A stretch of 64,000 nucleotides of DNA, taken from Bufo bufo. Lineage: Eukaryota; Chordata; Amphibia; Anura; Bufonidae. Both the position numbers and the translations under genes were made by a program. The notes beneath the pieces were generated by a model. The model saw only the letters and a list, made by a program, of their open reading frames with translations. It had not been told where the DNA came from and did not search any database. Below are positions 43,965 through 55,301 of the stretch, in pieces. The stretch is taken from assembly GCF_905171765.1 (NCBI RefSeq), contig NC_053398.1:43492323-43556322 (forward strand). The letters run 5' to 3'. Position 1 is the stretch's first letter, and the number at the start of each line of letters is the position of its first letter.

Positions 43965-44514
43965 GCCATTTATATGGATACACCTTAATAAAATGGGAAT
44001 GGTTGGTGATATTAACTTCTTGTTTGTGGCACATTAGTATATGTGAGGGGGGAAACTTTTCAAGATGGGTGGTAACCATGGCGGCCATTTTGAAGTCGGC
44101 CATTTTGAATCCAACTTTTGTTTTTTCAATAGGAAGAGGGTCATTTGACACATCAAACTTATTGGGAATTTCACAAGAAAAACAATGGTGTGCTTGGTTT
44201 TAACGTAACTTTATTTTTTCATGAGTTATTTATAAGTTTCTGACCACTTACAAAATGTGTTCAATGTGCTGCACATTGTGTTGGATTGTCAATGCAACCC
44301 TCTTCTCCCACTCTTCACACACTGATATCAACACCGCAGGAGAAATGCAAGCACAGGCTTCCAGTATCCGTAGTTTCAGGTGCTGCACATCTCGGATCAT
44401 CTGAAGGCAATCGTCTATGCTGTGAAGATACGAGATGTGCAGCACCTGAAACTACGGATACTGGAAGCCTGTGCTAGCATTTCTCCTGCGGTGTTGCTAT
44501 CAGTGTGTGAAGAG
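43965..44514 (-). mobile_element. Mariner/IS630-like transposon remnant with folded C-terminus
   Basis: The left end ctacagggtgggccatttat and a long non-coding arm precede a minus-strand stretch encoding the transposase C-terminus (LRILEACACISPAVLISVCE then IQHNVQHIEHIL), whose C-terminal HIE-like tail is typical of mariner/Tc3-like enzymes. The rest of the transposase is absent. 44311-44394 is repeated inverted at 44431-44514, so the end has folded back on itself. Confidence 0.65.
44311..44514. repeat. 84-bp inverted duplication, 36-bp spacer
   Basis: The left arm 44311-44394 (ctcttcacacactgatatca ... cacatctcg) and right arm 44431-44514 (cgagatgtgcagcacctgaa ... gtgtgaagag) differ at only a few positions. 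The duplicated segment codes for part of the transposase C-terminus. Confidence 0.92.
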
Positions 44515-45254
44515 TCATTATCTAGCAAGAATAATAGAGGAATGGCACTACATAGAGTCATAAGAATAGATGCACCAGAATGGTTATCACATGGGAATGC
44601 AGCAGACATGTCAGCAGAGGTAGGATTATTGCCTTCTTGTAGATTAACACAGTAGGATTACAGGCTGGACTTTATGGATGTCTGTCTTTTTTTAAAGTAT
44701 CAACTATGTAACTAAACAAAGGAATGATGACTTATGTAGTACACACTCCATAAAATCCGGTGGTTTAGATATAGTATATGATCATCTAGTCAAACTAAGG
44801 CCCCAGGAAGAGTTTATGCAGTGGTAAGCAACTGGTAGTCCCAGTGGCGTAACTAGAAATGACCGGCCCCACAGCAAATTTTTGAATAGGCCCTCCTCCC
44901 CCAGCAACTTCCGAATCTTGTGCAACCTCCACTCCTGAGGCTAGTCAAGATCATGCTCTCATATGAGGCCCAGCAGCCCCTCTTTCTGTTTCATTCAGTT
45001 TCACTGTACATAATGTCATTGTATAATACTGTTGATGAGCCCTGACAATAATATCTTTTAGTCCTCCTCCTAGGTGGGCCCTTTCTGAGTTATGGGCCCC
45101 AAAGAAGCCGCTTTGTCTGCTTCCCCTATAGCTACGCCCCGGGGTAGTCCTCAAGTGCTTGCCCTGCGGTCTTTATTCCACTTTTCCACCAGTGTACTAT
45201 AATGTGCAGAGCTCCATAAGCATGCAACTTTTTTTTTTTACTAACCCCCTAACT
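44515..45254. other. Intron sequence with repeat fragments
   Basis: 44540-44590 is the inverse of the 42118-42180 repeat. 44835-45150 resembles a common frog repeat ending gctacgcccc. No gene. Confidence 0.4.
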
Positions 45255-45765
45255 TCAGTGGGTCCATGGTCTAGATTTTGTGGCCAAGTATAGGACAGAA
45301 CGGACATATGGATGCAGAAAGGACATGTATAATCGGTGTGCTTTCTACATCTGTATGTCCAGGGGTGGGATTCAAATTTTTAATAACAGGTTCCCTACTC
45401 AATCGTGGACACGCGGAGTCACGACACATGTTTACATATACATACACCATATATATATATACACAACACACATAGACATAAATACACCATATGTACACTA
45501 TACACACATACCACTAAACTTTTAAAAAGCCTAAGGAGCTAAACTATGGAATGGAAGCGATCATCTCCAGCTGCCGCTATAATTTTAACAACCGGATCTG
45601 GAGAACCTGAGGGAACTGGCTGAATCCCATGCCTGCTTATTTCCTTTCTGCAAGAGATAGAACATGTCCTATTCTTGGCCTATTCTTGAAGGGTCAGCAA
45701 AAAAAAAACCCGGATGCAACATAGACGTCACACAGACATGATGTCGTGTGCATAAGGCCTAAAGC
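45255..45765. repeat. Degraded MITE with TA-rich interior
   Basis: The right end tcgtgtgcataaggcctaaa matches the 41470 terminus. The left end near ggtccatggtctag is uncertain. (AT)/(AC)-rich microsatellite sequence lies at 45430-45520. Confidence 0.5.
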
Positions 45766-45876
45766 ATAATGTTTTACTGATTCATGAAAGTTGAATCTAG
45801 GTATTTTGGAATCTGGACCATTTAGTAAATCTACTAAAGTATCAACTACAAATCTTTATTCCCGTCCCACACTTAC

Positions 45877-46132
45877 CAGTGCTTATCCTTTGTGCTGATT
45901 ATCTCTCGGGGTTTCAGGTAAGTGTCATGATAATAGCAGGAACACTTAGATAGATGTACACATTGGTCCTTCTCATTCAAATACTGCCCATCTGGACACC
46001 CACAGCCATCTACTGAGGTGAAAACACTACCACAAGCCTTCTCATCCTCTGCCAGGGACCGGCAGGTCGGCTGGCAGGTGGTCAAGTTATACAGGTAGAT
46101 TTGGCTAGATGGGCAGGATGTAATATCCTTAT
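45877..46132 (-). CDS. muc2: Mucin exon e9: D2 TIL domain
   Basis: 256 bp, phase 1 in and phase 2 out. It encodes DKDITSCPSSQIYLYNLTTC, QPTCRSLAEDEKACGSVF, TSVDGCGCPDGQYL and CVHLSKCSCYYHDTYL: a full TIL module and the start of E2. NLT is a potential N-glycan. LYNLTTC and VDGCGCPD are MUC2-like. Acceptor ccacag, donor gtaagt. Confidence 0.97.
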
Positions 46133-47049
46133 CTGTGGGGGATAAAAGGGAAACAGAGGATGCTATTCATTCACTTATACAGTTGAACGCCATTGTGTAT
46201 CTATCACATTTCGCTTATTACTGTAAGGGGAACATAATTGATTTGTGATACATTTGAAAAATACAGAAACAATATAAAAAATAAACACAACTGAGAAGAA
46301 TAACAGCCACAGTGTAATGGGATACATCATCATAGAAAACAAGACATTTACAAATTATTGTGGCCAAAAACAGTGCACCATAACTTGCAAATTTTTACGC
46401 TTTTTGGCACATTTGTAAAGTAATGAGAGAAGTAGGTGGGGCTTTTCACGAGGGGCGGGGTTTAGCATGGTCCGCCAGATTTACTATAACTTGTGCCAGA
46501 AACTGGCTTACATTATAGCTGAAGTCTATGTCAGCCCCTAGGTGATGTAGACTTCAGTTTTTGGTGCATGACAGGGCAGAGATGCCTTTTAATAAATTAA
46601 GCGCATCTCACTCCAGTAGGGGAATGTCGGTCTTGATAAATGTCCCTCAGTATTTTTTAGAATTTTTTGTTGTCTTTCTTTTTCATTGTTGCAGTACTAT
46701 GCAAGTGAAAAAACTAAATAGTGTCGCTCTGTAGCAGTCAGCACAAGTGATAAGACCTCCTATATATATTGGTAATAATTTGTTGGTTTACTGCTGCTGT
46801 GAGAGGAATATATTATCTGTTGGTATAATAGTAGTAGATGTAGAATTGGGGTAACAGTATGGCACGTCTATTGTTCTCTTGATAGGCCTAGATAAAGATG
46901 TCCACAGAAGAGCACTGTACTTATCAAGGTAATGAGTGATGGTCTAATTGAGTCATTCATCCTCCTTCCCTCTCTGGCCTCAGTGACAGTCTGACTGAGA
47001 GAGTCAATTGCCCGGATTATTCACGTCCTACTGTAAGATGTTAATATGT
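46133..47049. other. Intron e8-e9, no gene seen
   Basis: A weak fold-back near 46375-46645 (gtgcaccataacttgc ... tgataaatgtccctca) resembles the 20805 MITE. The rest is unremarkable. Confidence 0.4.
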
Positions 47050-48210
47050 CATAAAAATGTATTTGATGATAGTGTTCATTTAACAACCTGTAGATTCTCC
47101 TCCAGAAGTAATAACCTTCACCAAATGTTTTTACTGCTGCAAATAAGATTTGAACAGTGCTGAGGAAGATTTTTCAGTTCATCAGTATATTTGGGATGCT
47201 TTGCCTGCACAGCATTCTTCAAGTTAAAGGGTAAAGGTCAAGACTTGTGTATCCTGGGTAATTGTCTTGAATCAGACATCTTTTCAGCTTGGGGGCATTG
47301 ACTGCTGCCCTCGCATTATCCTGTAAAATGTTTTCTTACATCTTAGAATTCATTGTTCCTTCAATGTTTGCATGTGTCCACACCTTGAGGCCACAAAGTA
47401 GCCTAAAATAATGGTGATCCCTCCACCATGCTTCATAGTTTGAGGTTTTGGTGTTGGTGTGCAGTGTTCTTTTACTTTGTACATTTGTTCTAAAAAGAGC
47501 CAATTTTGTGCTATCTGTCCAGAGAACATTTTTCCAGGAGCATTGTGGAACATCCAGGTGATTGTGGTGAATCTTGAGATGGGCTGCAGTGTTTCTTTTG
47601 GACAACGGCGGCTTCCATCATGGTGTCTTTCCATGAGCACCATTCTTGTTCAGCGCCTTTCTAAAGCCTCTTGCACATGAACGGACCGCAAATTGAGGTC
47701 CCCAATGCACGGGACAACGTCCGTGCGGCGGCCGGGACGGATCGAGGCCCATTCCACATGAATGGGTCCGTGATCCATCTACACCGCAAAAAAATAGAAC
47801 AAGTTCAATTTTTTTGCGGTGCGGAGGCACGGACAGAAACACCACGGAAGCACTCCGTAGTGCTTCCATTCCGCATCTCTGTGATTGCGGAGTGCACACG
47901 GGCCGGTGCCCGTGTATTGCGGACCCGCGGTATGCAAGAGGCCTAATAGTGGATACATGAACATACTTTTTTTGCAGTCTGTAGAGTCTTCTGTAGGTCT
48001 TTCGCTGTTACCCTTAAGTTCTTTCCCATTTTTTTAGGATTGCTAGTTGTACTTTTGGGGTGGTCTTAACAGGACACCAGTTCCTAGTGGCAACAGTCTT
48101 GCATTTTCTTCATTCATAGATAATTTGTCTAACCATGGATTGATGTTCACCTGTTGCTTCAGGCTCCCTGCATTGTTGATGTTAACTTGATGTGCTTGAT
48201 AAAATACATG
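47050..48210 (-). mobile_element. Old Tc1-like relic interrupted by a MITE
   Basis: Minus-strand fragments at 47336-47643 read HHNHLDVPQCSWKNVLWTDS, then KLALFRTN and HHYFRLLCG, the first-Asp region of a Tc1 transposase. Beyond the insert at 47663-47948 the same strand continues with degenerate HTH-side sequence to about 48200. No intact termini were identified. It is much older than the other Tc1 copies. Confidence 0.65.
47663..47948. repeat. MITE nested in the Tc1 relic, TAA-flanked
   Basis: Ends agcctcttgca and tgcaagaggcc are inverted and each side is bordered by TAA. The interior contains gcggaccgc-type words and caatttttttgcgg / ccgcaaaaaaatag arms. Same terminal family as 3645-4432. 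Confidence 0.85.
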
Positions 48211-48715
48211 AACTGCTTACTAGTTTACTTATATTCAGACCACATTTTGTTAATAATGAATGCAGAATTTCAGGTAAGTCCTAAGGTCACAGATTTCTTC
48301 CTTTTCTGGTCAATTATTTGGTTACATTTCCATGTACACCTGTTTTCATGTCAGGTTTATGTGCATTTTATATTTTGAGGTACCTACCCCTTTAGCCATC
48401 AGTTTAACAGTTTTCTTCCTAGTCTTTTTTTGCTATATTTATCCCTTTAGATTGATTATATACTGTTAGAGTTACTGCCAGGAAGGTGTAATTTTTATGT
48501 TTTTTCATCTTCTGTGTATGTGTCATCTTTGCCCCATTTTAATGTACACTATGAGATGTTTTTTATGAGATGTACAATCTGGTGATTTGTTTATAGGTGT
48601 TTATAATTCCTAAGGACGTTTCACAAGTGTGTGCTCGGTCCAGGAAACAAGCCACGTGTGATAGCTGCATTTCCCAAACCAATCAATGCTTATCGGACCT
48701 GAACTCACAAAGTCA

Positions 48716-48843
48716 TAATCACTTATGACTGACTTATGAGTTCTTGCCTGACCATGGGACTACTGTACTGTACTCATGGTATTATATGAGTACAGTGCAT
48801 TAGATCCATGGTCAGGCAGGAACTCACAGCATCATAAGTGATT
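48716..48843. repeat. Small palindrome (about 128 bp)
   Basis: aatcacttatgac / cataagtgatt and gagttcttgcctgaccatgg / ccatggtcaggcaggaactc are inverted about a centre near 48780. Confidence 0.8.
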
Positions 48844-48935
48844 AAGTGTAGATAAAGCCTTAGGGTGCACTTAGTCTTTCTTATAACTGTCTTATGTAAA
48901 TTTGCATTCAATATTTTTCATAAATCTGCTCTTAC

Positions 48936-49062
48936 CACAGGTTCCATTCTTCCATCCCCACAGAATGATCCCCTTCGTGGCACAGGCTCTGACGTAGGAG
49001 GAGAGAGCTGCACACATACAATGCTCACTGTCCTTACAGCTACATGAGTCATAGCGACATCT
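48936..49062 (-). CDS. muc2: Mucin exon e8: C8-2, second half
   Basis: 127 bp, phase 0 in and phase 1 out. It encodes RCRYDSCSCKDSEHCMCAAL, SSYVRACATKGIILWGWKNG, TC. The C8 Cys ladder is complete. NGT is a potential N-glycan. Acceptor ccccag, donor gtaaga. Confidence 0.97.
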
Positions 49063-49176
49063 CTGGGGGTGAAAATAAGAGGGTCGATTAAATATTACAG
49101 TTCCTTATTATGGTCCTACCGGTTTCCAGAACTGAGTCTCCTGCTTTCTATGTCCTTTAATAAAGTGTCTCCAATC

Positions 49177-50773
49177 TACAAACCGGATTCCAAAAAAGTT
49201 GGGACACTATACAAATCGTGAATAAAAACTGAATGCAATGATGTGGAGGTGCCAACTTCTAATATTTTATTCAGAATAGAACATAAATCACGGAACAAAA
49301 ATTTAAACTGAGAAAATGTACCATTTTAAGGGAAAAATATGTTGAATCAGAATTTCATGGTGTCAACAAATCCCCAAAAAGTTGGGACAAGGCCATTTTC
49401 ACCACTGTGTGGCATCTCCCCTTCTTCTTACAACACTCAACAGACGTCTGGGGACCGAGGAGACCAGTTTCTCAAGTTTAGAAATAGGAATGCTCTCCCA
49501 TTCTTGTCTAATACAGGCCTCTAACTGTTCAATCGTCTTGGGCCTTCTTTGTTGCACCTTCCTCTTTATGATGCGCCAAATGTTCTCTATAGGTGAAAGA
49601 TCTGGACTGCAGACTGGCCATTTCAGTACCCGGATCCTTCTCCTACGCAGCCATGATGTTGTGATTGATGCAGAATGTGGTCTGGCATTATCTTGTTGAA
49701 AAATGCAGGGTCTTCCCTGAAAGAAATGACGTCTGGATGGGTGCATATGTTTTTCTAGAACCTGAATATATTTTTCTGCATTGATGGTGCCTTTCTAGAC
49801 ATGCAAGCTGCCCATGCCACACGCACTCATGCAACCCCATACCATCAGAGATGCAGGCTTCTGAACTGAGCGTTGATAACAACTTGGGTTGTCCTTGTCC
49901 TCTTTGGTCCGGATGACATGGCGTCCCAGATTTCCAAAAAGAACTTCGAATCGTGACTCGTCTGACCACAGAACAGTCTTCTATTTTGCCACACTCCATT
50001 TTAAATGATCCCTGGCCCAGTGAAAACGCCTGAGCTTGTGGATCTTGCTTAGAAATGGCTTCTTCTTTGCACTGTAGAGTTTCAGCTGGCAAAAACGGAT
50101 GGCACGGTGGATTGTGTTTACTGACAATGGTTTCTGGAAGTATTCCTGAGCCCATTCTGTGATTTCCTTTACAGTAGCATTCCTGTTTGTGGTGCAGTGT
50201 CGTTTAAGGGCCCGGAGATCACGGGCATCCAGTATGGTTTTACGGCCTTGACCCTTAATCACAGAGATTGTTCCAGATTCTCTGAATCTTCGGATGATGT
50301 GATGCACAGTTGATGATGATAGATGCAAAGTCTTTGCAATTTTTCGCTGGGTAACACCTTTCTGATATTGCTCCACTATCTTTCTGCACAACATTGTGGG
50401 AATTGGTGATCATCTACCCATCTTGGCTTCTGAGAGACACTGTCACTCTGAGAAGCTCTTTTTATACCCAATCATGTTGCCAATTTACCTAATTAGTGTT
50501 AATTGGTCTTCCAGCTCTTCGTTATGCTCAAATTTACTTTTTCCAGCCTTTATTGCTACTTGTCCCAACTTTTTGGGGATTTGTTGACACCGTGAAAATT
50601 GGAATCAACGTATTTTTCCTTTAAAATGATACATTTACTCGGATTAAACGTTTGATCTGTCATCTACGTTCTATTACAAATAAAATATTGACATTTGCCA
50701 TCTCCACATCATTGCATTCAGTTTTTATTCACAATTTGTTTAGTGTCCCAACTTTTTTGGAATCCGGTTTGTA
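49177..50773 (-). mobile_element. Tc1-like transposon (1593 bp), TA-flanked
   Basis: The element 49179-50771 has ends CAAACCGGATTCCAAAAAAG and the inverse cttttttggaatccggtttg, extending inward through atgatgtgga / tccacatcat as roughly 200-bp arms. TA flanks at 49177-49178 and 50772-50773. Transposase on the minus strand with two stops. Confidence 0.94.
49399..50394 (-). pseudogene. Tc1-family transposase with two in-frame TAG codons
   Basis: 332 codons in one frame from MLCRKIVEQYQKGVTQRKIA to RRRGDATQW. TAG at 49981-49983 and at 49795-49797 break it, with no frameshift. The paired HTH region (KIAKTLHLSSSTVHHIIRRF), first Asp (LWSDESRFE), second Asp (FQQDNARPHSA) and Glu (SPDLSPIENIWR, DD34E) are all present. 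Otherwise full length for the family. Confidence 0.93.
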
Positions 50774-51435
50774 CCAAAAATATATTTTACATTTATCTAG
50801 GCACTACAGTAAAGTGTTGTTTGCTTTGTGGATGGTTTACAGTCTAGCCTGTGAGGTTGGCTGCAGCCTATGAGTTTAGCAGAGCCTTTGAGTGTGGCTG
50901 AAGCCTGTGAGTTGTGTGAAGATGCCAGAAAAAGCAACTGCACCAAGAGTCAACGTCTGAGAGAGAGAAACACACAAACCATTACAGAAGTTTGAGAACC
51001 CGTTGAGTGTATGGGCAGAGACAGTGAAGAAAATTGGACTTTACTGCATGTGGTTAGGGAAGTTGCTTCAGGCGCCTGCCACAATGGGACTTGTATGCCT
51101 TTGGTCAATTGGGAAGACTGCATAATATATATAGAAAGGGACTTAGAGGGGACCATCCTACATATCACCTACACAGAGCATTTTGAAAAACTGGCTGAAC
51201 CAGTGGCTGACACTTAAAATACATATAATGTTTTGACACTTAAAATACATATAAAGTAGCAGGAACAGCAGCAATAGCTTCCAAACGAGGGGCACCAGCT
51301 ATGCAAAATACTCATTAGGAATGTATAGCTGTAGTTAATTTTTTATTTTAATCCGAAGGGTAGCTTTTGGAGATGTACAAGAGAAGACAACTGTACAAAC
51401 CTATGCAGAGTGATTTACAGTATAATAATACAAAC
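50774..51435. other. Intron e7-e8, no recognised gene
   Basis: A 68-residue plus-strand frame at 51011-51217 has no recognisable domain and no codon or context support. Repeat-like short duplications (cctgtgagttg, acttaaaatacatataa) occur. I call nothing here. Confidence 0.4.
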
Positions 51436-51530
51436 CTTTGCATATTCAGTAGGGTCTATTGTGGAATGACACTTGGCAAAAGGAGACTCAACATTTTCTA
51501 ACTTAGAGCACCAATAGTCTGCGTAATTTT
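51436..51530 (-). CDS. muc2: Mucin exon e7: C8-2, first half
   Basis: 95 bp, phase 1 in and phase 0 out. KNYADYWCSKLENVESPFAK, CHSTIDPTEYAK: the opening of C8-2. Acceptor tttacag, donor gtttgt (weaker, but the only frame-compatible site). Confidence 0.94.
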
Positions 51531-52342
51531 CTGTAAAGGCAAAAATGTAAAACATTGAAATCAGTGACTACTCCAAGCAAATAGCAGCTAAAGGTATGTA
51601 CACACAGATGTCATGGCGTTATGATGTTATGGTAAATTGGTTTTGAAATGGATACCAATAAAACCTGCTACATCTAATTGACTTAGAAGGCTTGTCCTTA
51701 GGATAGATCATCAATATAATATCAGGGGGGGTCTGACACCCAGCACCCGAACCTACACAGAGACGGACAGAGCTTCACTGTCAGAGAGCAGTAAATTCCC
51801 ACCACTTGAAAGTGCTGCCTGTGTTTTAAAGCCCAAACCAAGACCCGGCCTGGAACGTGGCCGCCCACACACCCTGCACGTTGGCTGATCCCAGTAAGAG
51901 CCGGCCCGGATCTGCTTTACAGCCATACTAAATAGCAAAACCATGTCAGCGAGCACTAGCTGCCGCTGACACATGAAATTACCGTCTCTTACCTCACCGA
52001 GGCCAGGAATCTCGGTGACACATACCTTCCGTCAATGACGGACCCTTGCGCCTTCCTACAATGAGTTTACTAAGCAATACACTGATAAGGGAGAGATAAC
52101 CCTGCCACGAGGACATACAATCTACAAGAAAAGGTATACAAAGGTAACAGTAGAAGCCGGTTTATACAGTTCTGTAGTGACGGTGGGTTTATTGTACCTT
52201 GTAAGTTTTTCTGAAGTAAGGTGGGCCCACAACTATAGTCCTGAGAACATAAGATGCTTTTTCCCTGACACCAGTCTTATTTAATTCATTCTTATGGCTA
52301 TTCATAATGTCAGTAATGTTAGACAATAACATTAATTCTTAC
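51531..52342. other. Intron e6-e7 with a truncated fold-back repeat
   Basis: 51685-51740 matches the ggatagatcatcaatat / gggtctgacacccagcac part of the 38839 family. The rest is unassigned. Confidence 0.45.
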
Positions 52343-52507
52343 TGTTCTCAATGCTAATGCTGCAAGGATCGTCCAACCAGTCCGACATGTCACGACAAGT
52401 GGCCAGGGCTTTCCATGTGTTGGCAAAGGCTGATGCTGTGGCTTCAACAAGACCTCCAGGTGTTGTAAAGTCATCGCCTTCCTTGGAGTTGAAATTCCCA
52501 CAAAGAC
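52343..52507 (-). CDS. muc2: Mucin exon e6: end of VWD2 and C8-2 linker
   Basis: 165 bp, phase 1 to 1. Joined to e5 it reads Q-G-L-C-G-N-F-N, then KEGDDFTTPGGLVEATASAF, ANTWKALATC and WLDDPCSISIEN. In this D domain the residue in place of the first Cys of the CGLC motif is Gln. Acceptor cttcag, donor gtaaga. Confidence 0.97.
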
Positions 52508-54228
52508 CTGAAGAGTTATAAAAGAAAAGCTTTCCATGTTCAATATGGTCATATTTATTATATGATATTGTACAGGGGTGTCCACAAATCTCATAGACAC
52601 CTATAGCAAAATGTAATATGTGCGTCACTGCCCCACCTAGTTTCCCAGTATGCCGGAGTCAAACACTATCATGACAAGTGCAACACCTTGAATTCTGAGA
52701 AATTTACATTTTATTATTGAGCAGAAGACATTTTTATAAAAAAAAAAACTGTAATAAAAAAGGAGTTGCCTTGGCCTCACCCACTTTATCCTACCTTTTC
52801 CTACTGTTGGAAAAAGTAAAACAGGTGCCTCATAAATATGGTGCTCATTCTGAACAGTATATTTCTCAATGTATTTACACCAAACAACTGTGATGAATAT
52901 ATTAATAAATCTCCCCATATAACTCTTAATCACTTCTTCCCTTTACTATTACAAAGCTGGCTGCCTGCAGCCACCACTAGGGGGAGCTCAGTGCACAGGA
53001 ATTTATAAAGTTACCATAATAACCTCTTTGCACTGAACTCCTTCTAGTGGCAGCTGCATGAAAATGCAGGGTTTTTCATGTTGAGAAGAGATGAAGTTCA
53101 GCAATGGGCCCCCGGGCTCTCCCCGGGCCCCATAGAAGTTGCTTGGTCTGCTTTAACTGAAATAAGACCAGTGACATTGTAATTTCTCATAAAATTTTTT
53201 AAAATACATTGATTTAAATTGGCGAGGGAACAATTGAGTGTTGTGCTTTTATTGTAATGTGCTTATTATTTGCAGTTGTGCACTTCTTTACAAGTCATTG
53301 TGGGGGGTCCAGCAACGCACACCCTCACCAATGAGCTGTTTGAGAGTAGCTCCAGTGCTGGAACGACACAGCTGTGTCCATTGTGTAGTGGACAATGCTG
53401 GTTATTGCACTGCTGCCCCCATTCACTTCAATGGGAGCAGGCGTGCAGTAACCAGGTCCATCCACCACACAATAGAAGGAGCGGTGTGGTTCCGGCACCA
53501 GAGCTACTGCAGAGCAAGAACCCCCAACATTTAGGTATTGATGTCCAATCCAGAGGATAGTTCATCACTTGCAAAGGAGTGCATAATCCCTTTAATGACA
53601 ATGAATTTTACCACTGGACCATTTGTATTTATCAACAAGTAAATATCAGTTTGTCTACTGATTTTCCAAACTTTAGAAACCTTTCATGTTAGTAATATGT
53701 GTCCTTCACAAAAATTGGGAAAGAGCACACAGATGCACATTGCAGAATCAGAAATTTCTGACCAGGCCTATATACAGAAGAAGGACCCCCAAACAACAAG
53801 GGTTCATCCTGGTAAAGATTGACTCTGTATCCCCTTTTATAGAACATGAGAGTGCAGCACTAATTTGCCCCTCAATTTTTATACACTGGAGAAGAGATTG
53901 CACAGTACCCTTGGGCCAATTCTGCCCCCCATAGCCTACTACTGTGCTGGCGGCCTTGCCTTGACTGAGAGGGTGCCATGTAAACGTTCACACTTTCTGT
54001 GAGAAAGAGGAATTTGACAAACCCAAGTTGAGTCTCCTCGACTTAAAGGAACCTTTTTTACCTCCGATATAGTCTATTGTCCATACATCTTTGTTCTCCA
54101 CATTATTCCATGTTCTACTGTAACATTACGCATTTCTCTTAAACCATAGTAGTATGTTAGTGTGTGTCATTGATCATAAGGATAACCCTGGTGACCCACC
54201 TGCCTGTGTTGCCTGCAACTGAACTTAC
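52508..54228. other. Intron e5-e6 with fold-back fragments
   Basis: 52965-53070 is an inverted pair (ccactagggggagctcagtgca / tgcactgaactccttctagtgg). 53530-53600 is a truncated taaaggg-type end (gcataatccctttaat). No exon or intact element. Confidence 0.5.
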
Positions 54229-54366
54229 CTTGTGGTTGTTTTTTGGAAGCTTTCTCCTTAGTGATATACAGTTGCATTTTTGGTAGTAGCTGTATTTGCA
54301 TTTGGAGGCCATGAGCAGTTTGAACAATAACATAGGGTTTAGATGGTTGTAGTATGGAAAAGTTGG
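54229..54366 (-). CDS. muc2: Mucin exon e5: VWD2
   Basis: 138 bp, phase 1 to 1. NFSILQPSKPYVIVQTAHGL, QMQIQLLPKMQLYI, then a Lys/Gln-rich end KEKASKKQPQ before the split Gly. NFS is a potential N-glycan. Acceptor ccacag, donor gtaagt. Confidence 0.95.
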
Positions 54367-54689
54367 CTGTGGAGGAAACAAAAATATGACAATTTATCTG
54401 GTATCGGTTATCATCTAATCTGCTTTCTCATATACAGAGTCTACTGATGATGCTATCAGTATAAACATTCATTTCTCTTAAACTGTCCATTAATATCTTT
54501 AAAAGAGAGCTGGGTAAAACTGATATCCTTTGGTTTGGGAAATACATGGCCTAAGGGTAGAGTATGACAGGGAGGTATATTTTGTGTTATTTGAATTATG
54601 CTCCATCACTCAGATGAACCCATAGTGAGACCCGCTCAGAATGTTCTATAAGCTCCTTGGTCATATTCTACAAACTTTTGAGTGAGTTT

Positions 54690-55142
54690 AAAGGGGTTTT
54701 CTGGGTTGCATCAACATCTTTTAAAGTAATCATTTATGAAGGTAGCTGTAATGTTGCTCCTATCTCCCGTTCTGGGCTGTGGTCACACGGCCATGTCCAT
54801 GCAGCTCTTTCTTATTTCCTGTGATGTTATGTCTATGGGTGGGGCAGTGATAGAAGAGTGTCCATGTAACTAGCTAGGTGGAAGGAGGTGTAAACTAGGT
54901 GGAAGTTTGGGGCTACATCTGTGACAGAGAAAGGTGAAGGGCATCATGGGTTTGGTTGGATACAGCAACAAGAAGTGCTACATACAGGATGGAAACAAAC
55001 CTGAGGGATTGGTTTACATGGTGAAAACAGGTCAGAAGAGTTGAAATTGAAAAAATATAAAGCATGGGGAAGGTGTACACGATGTAAGCAACTCCGTGAG
55101 CCTATCTGATAAAAACCATAGTAATCCCAGAAAATCCCTTTC
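54690..55142. repeat. MITE, taaaggggttttctggg ... cccagaaaatcccttt
   Basis: Inverted ends of about 16 bp; the interior is non-coding. A member of the frog taaaggg group. Confidence 0.7.
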
Positions 55143-55231
55143 AGTCAACTAAGGACCATGCAGTACTTACTGTATCTACGGACTTATTTTATATATGTGC
55201 ACTTGACATACCCTACTATTGGACACCTTAC

Positions 55232-55301
55232 CTGTGATATAAGGAAGCATAACCTTAAGGTCATTGTGGACAACTGTTCCATCTGATTTGAGTTTCACAA
55301 C
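55232..55301 (-). CDS. muc2: Mucin exon e4: VWD2 (70 bp)
   Basis: 70 bp, phase 0 in and phase 1 out. VVKLKSDGTVVHNDLKVMLP, YIT. Short beta-strand exon of VWD2. Acceptor tttcag, donor gtaagg. Confidence 0.93.

Noticed and set aside
51011..51217. 68-residue plus-strand frame
   Set aside because: No recognisable domain, no neighbouring exons in phase, intronic position.
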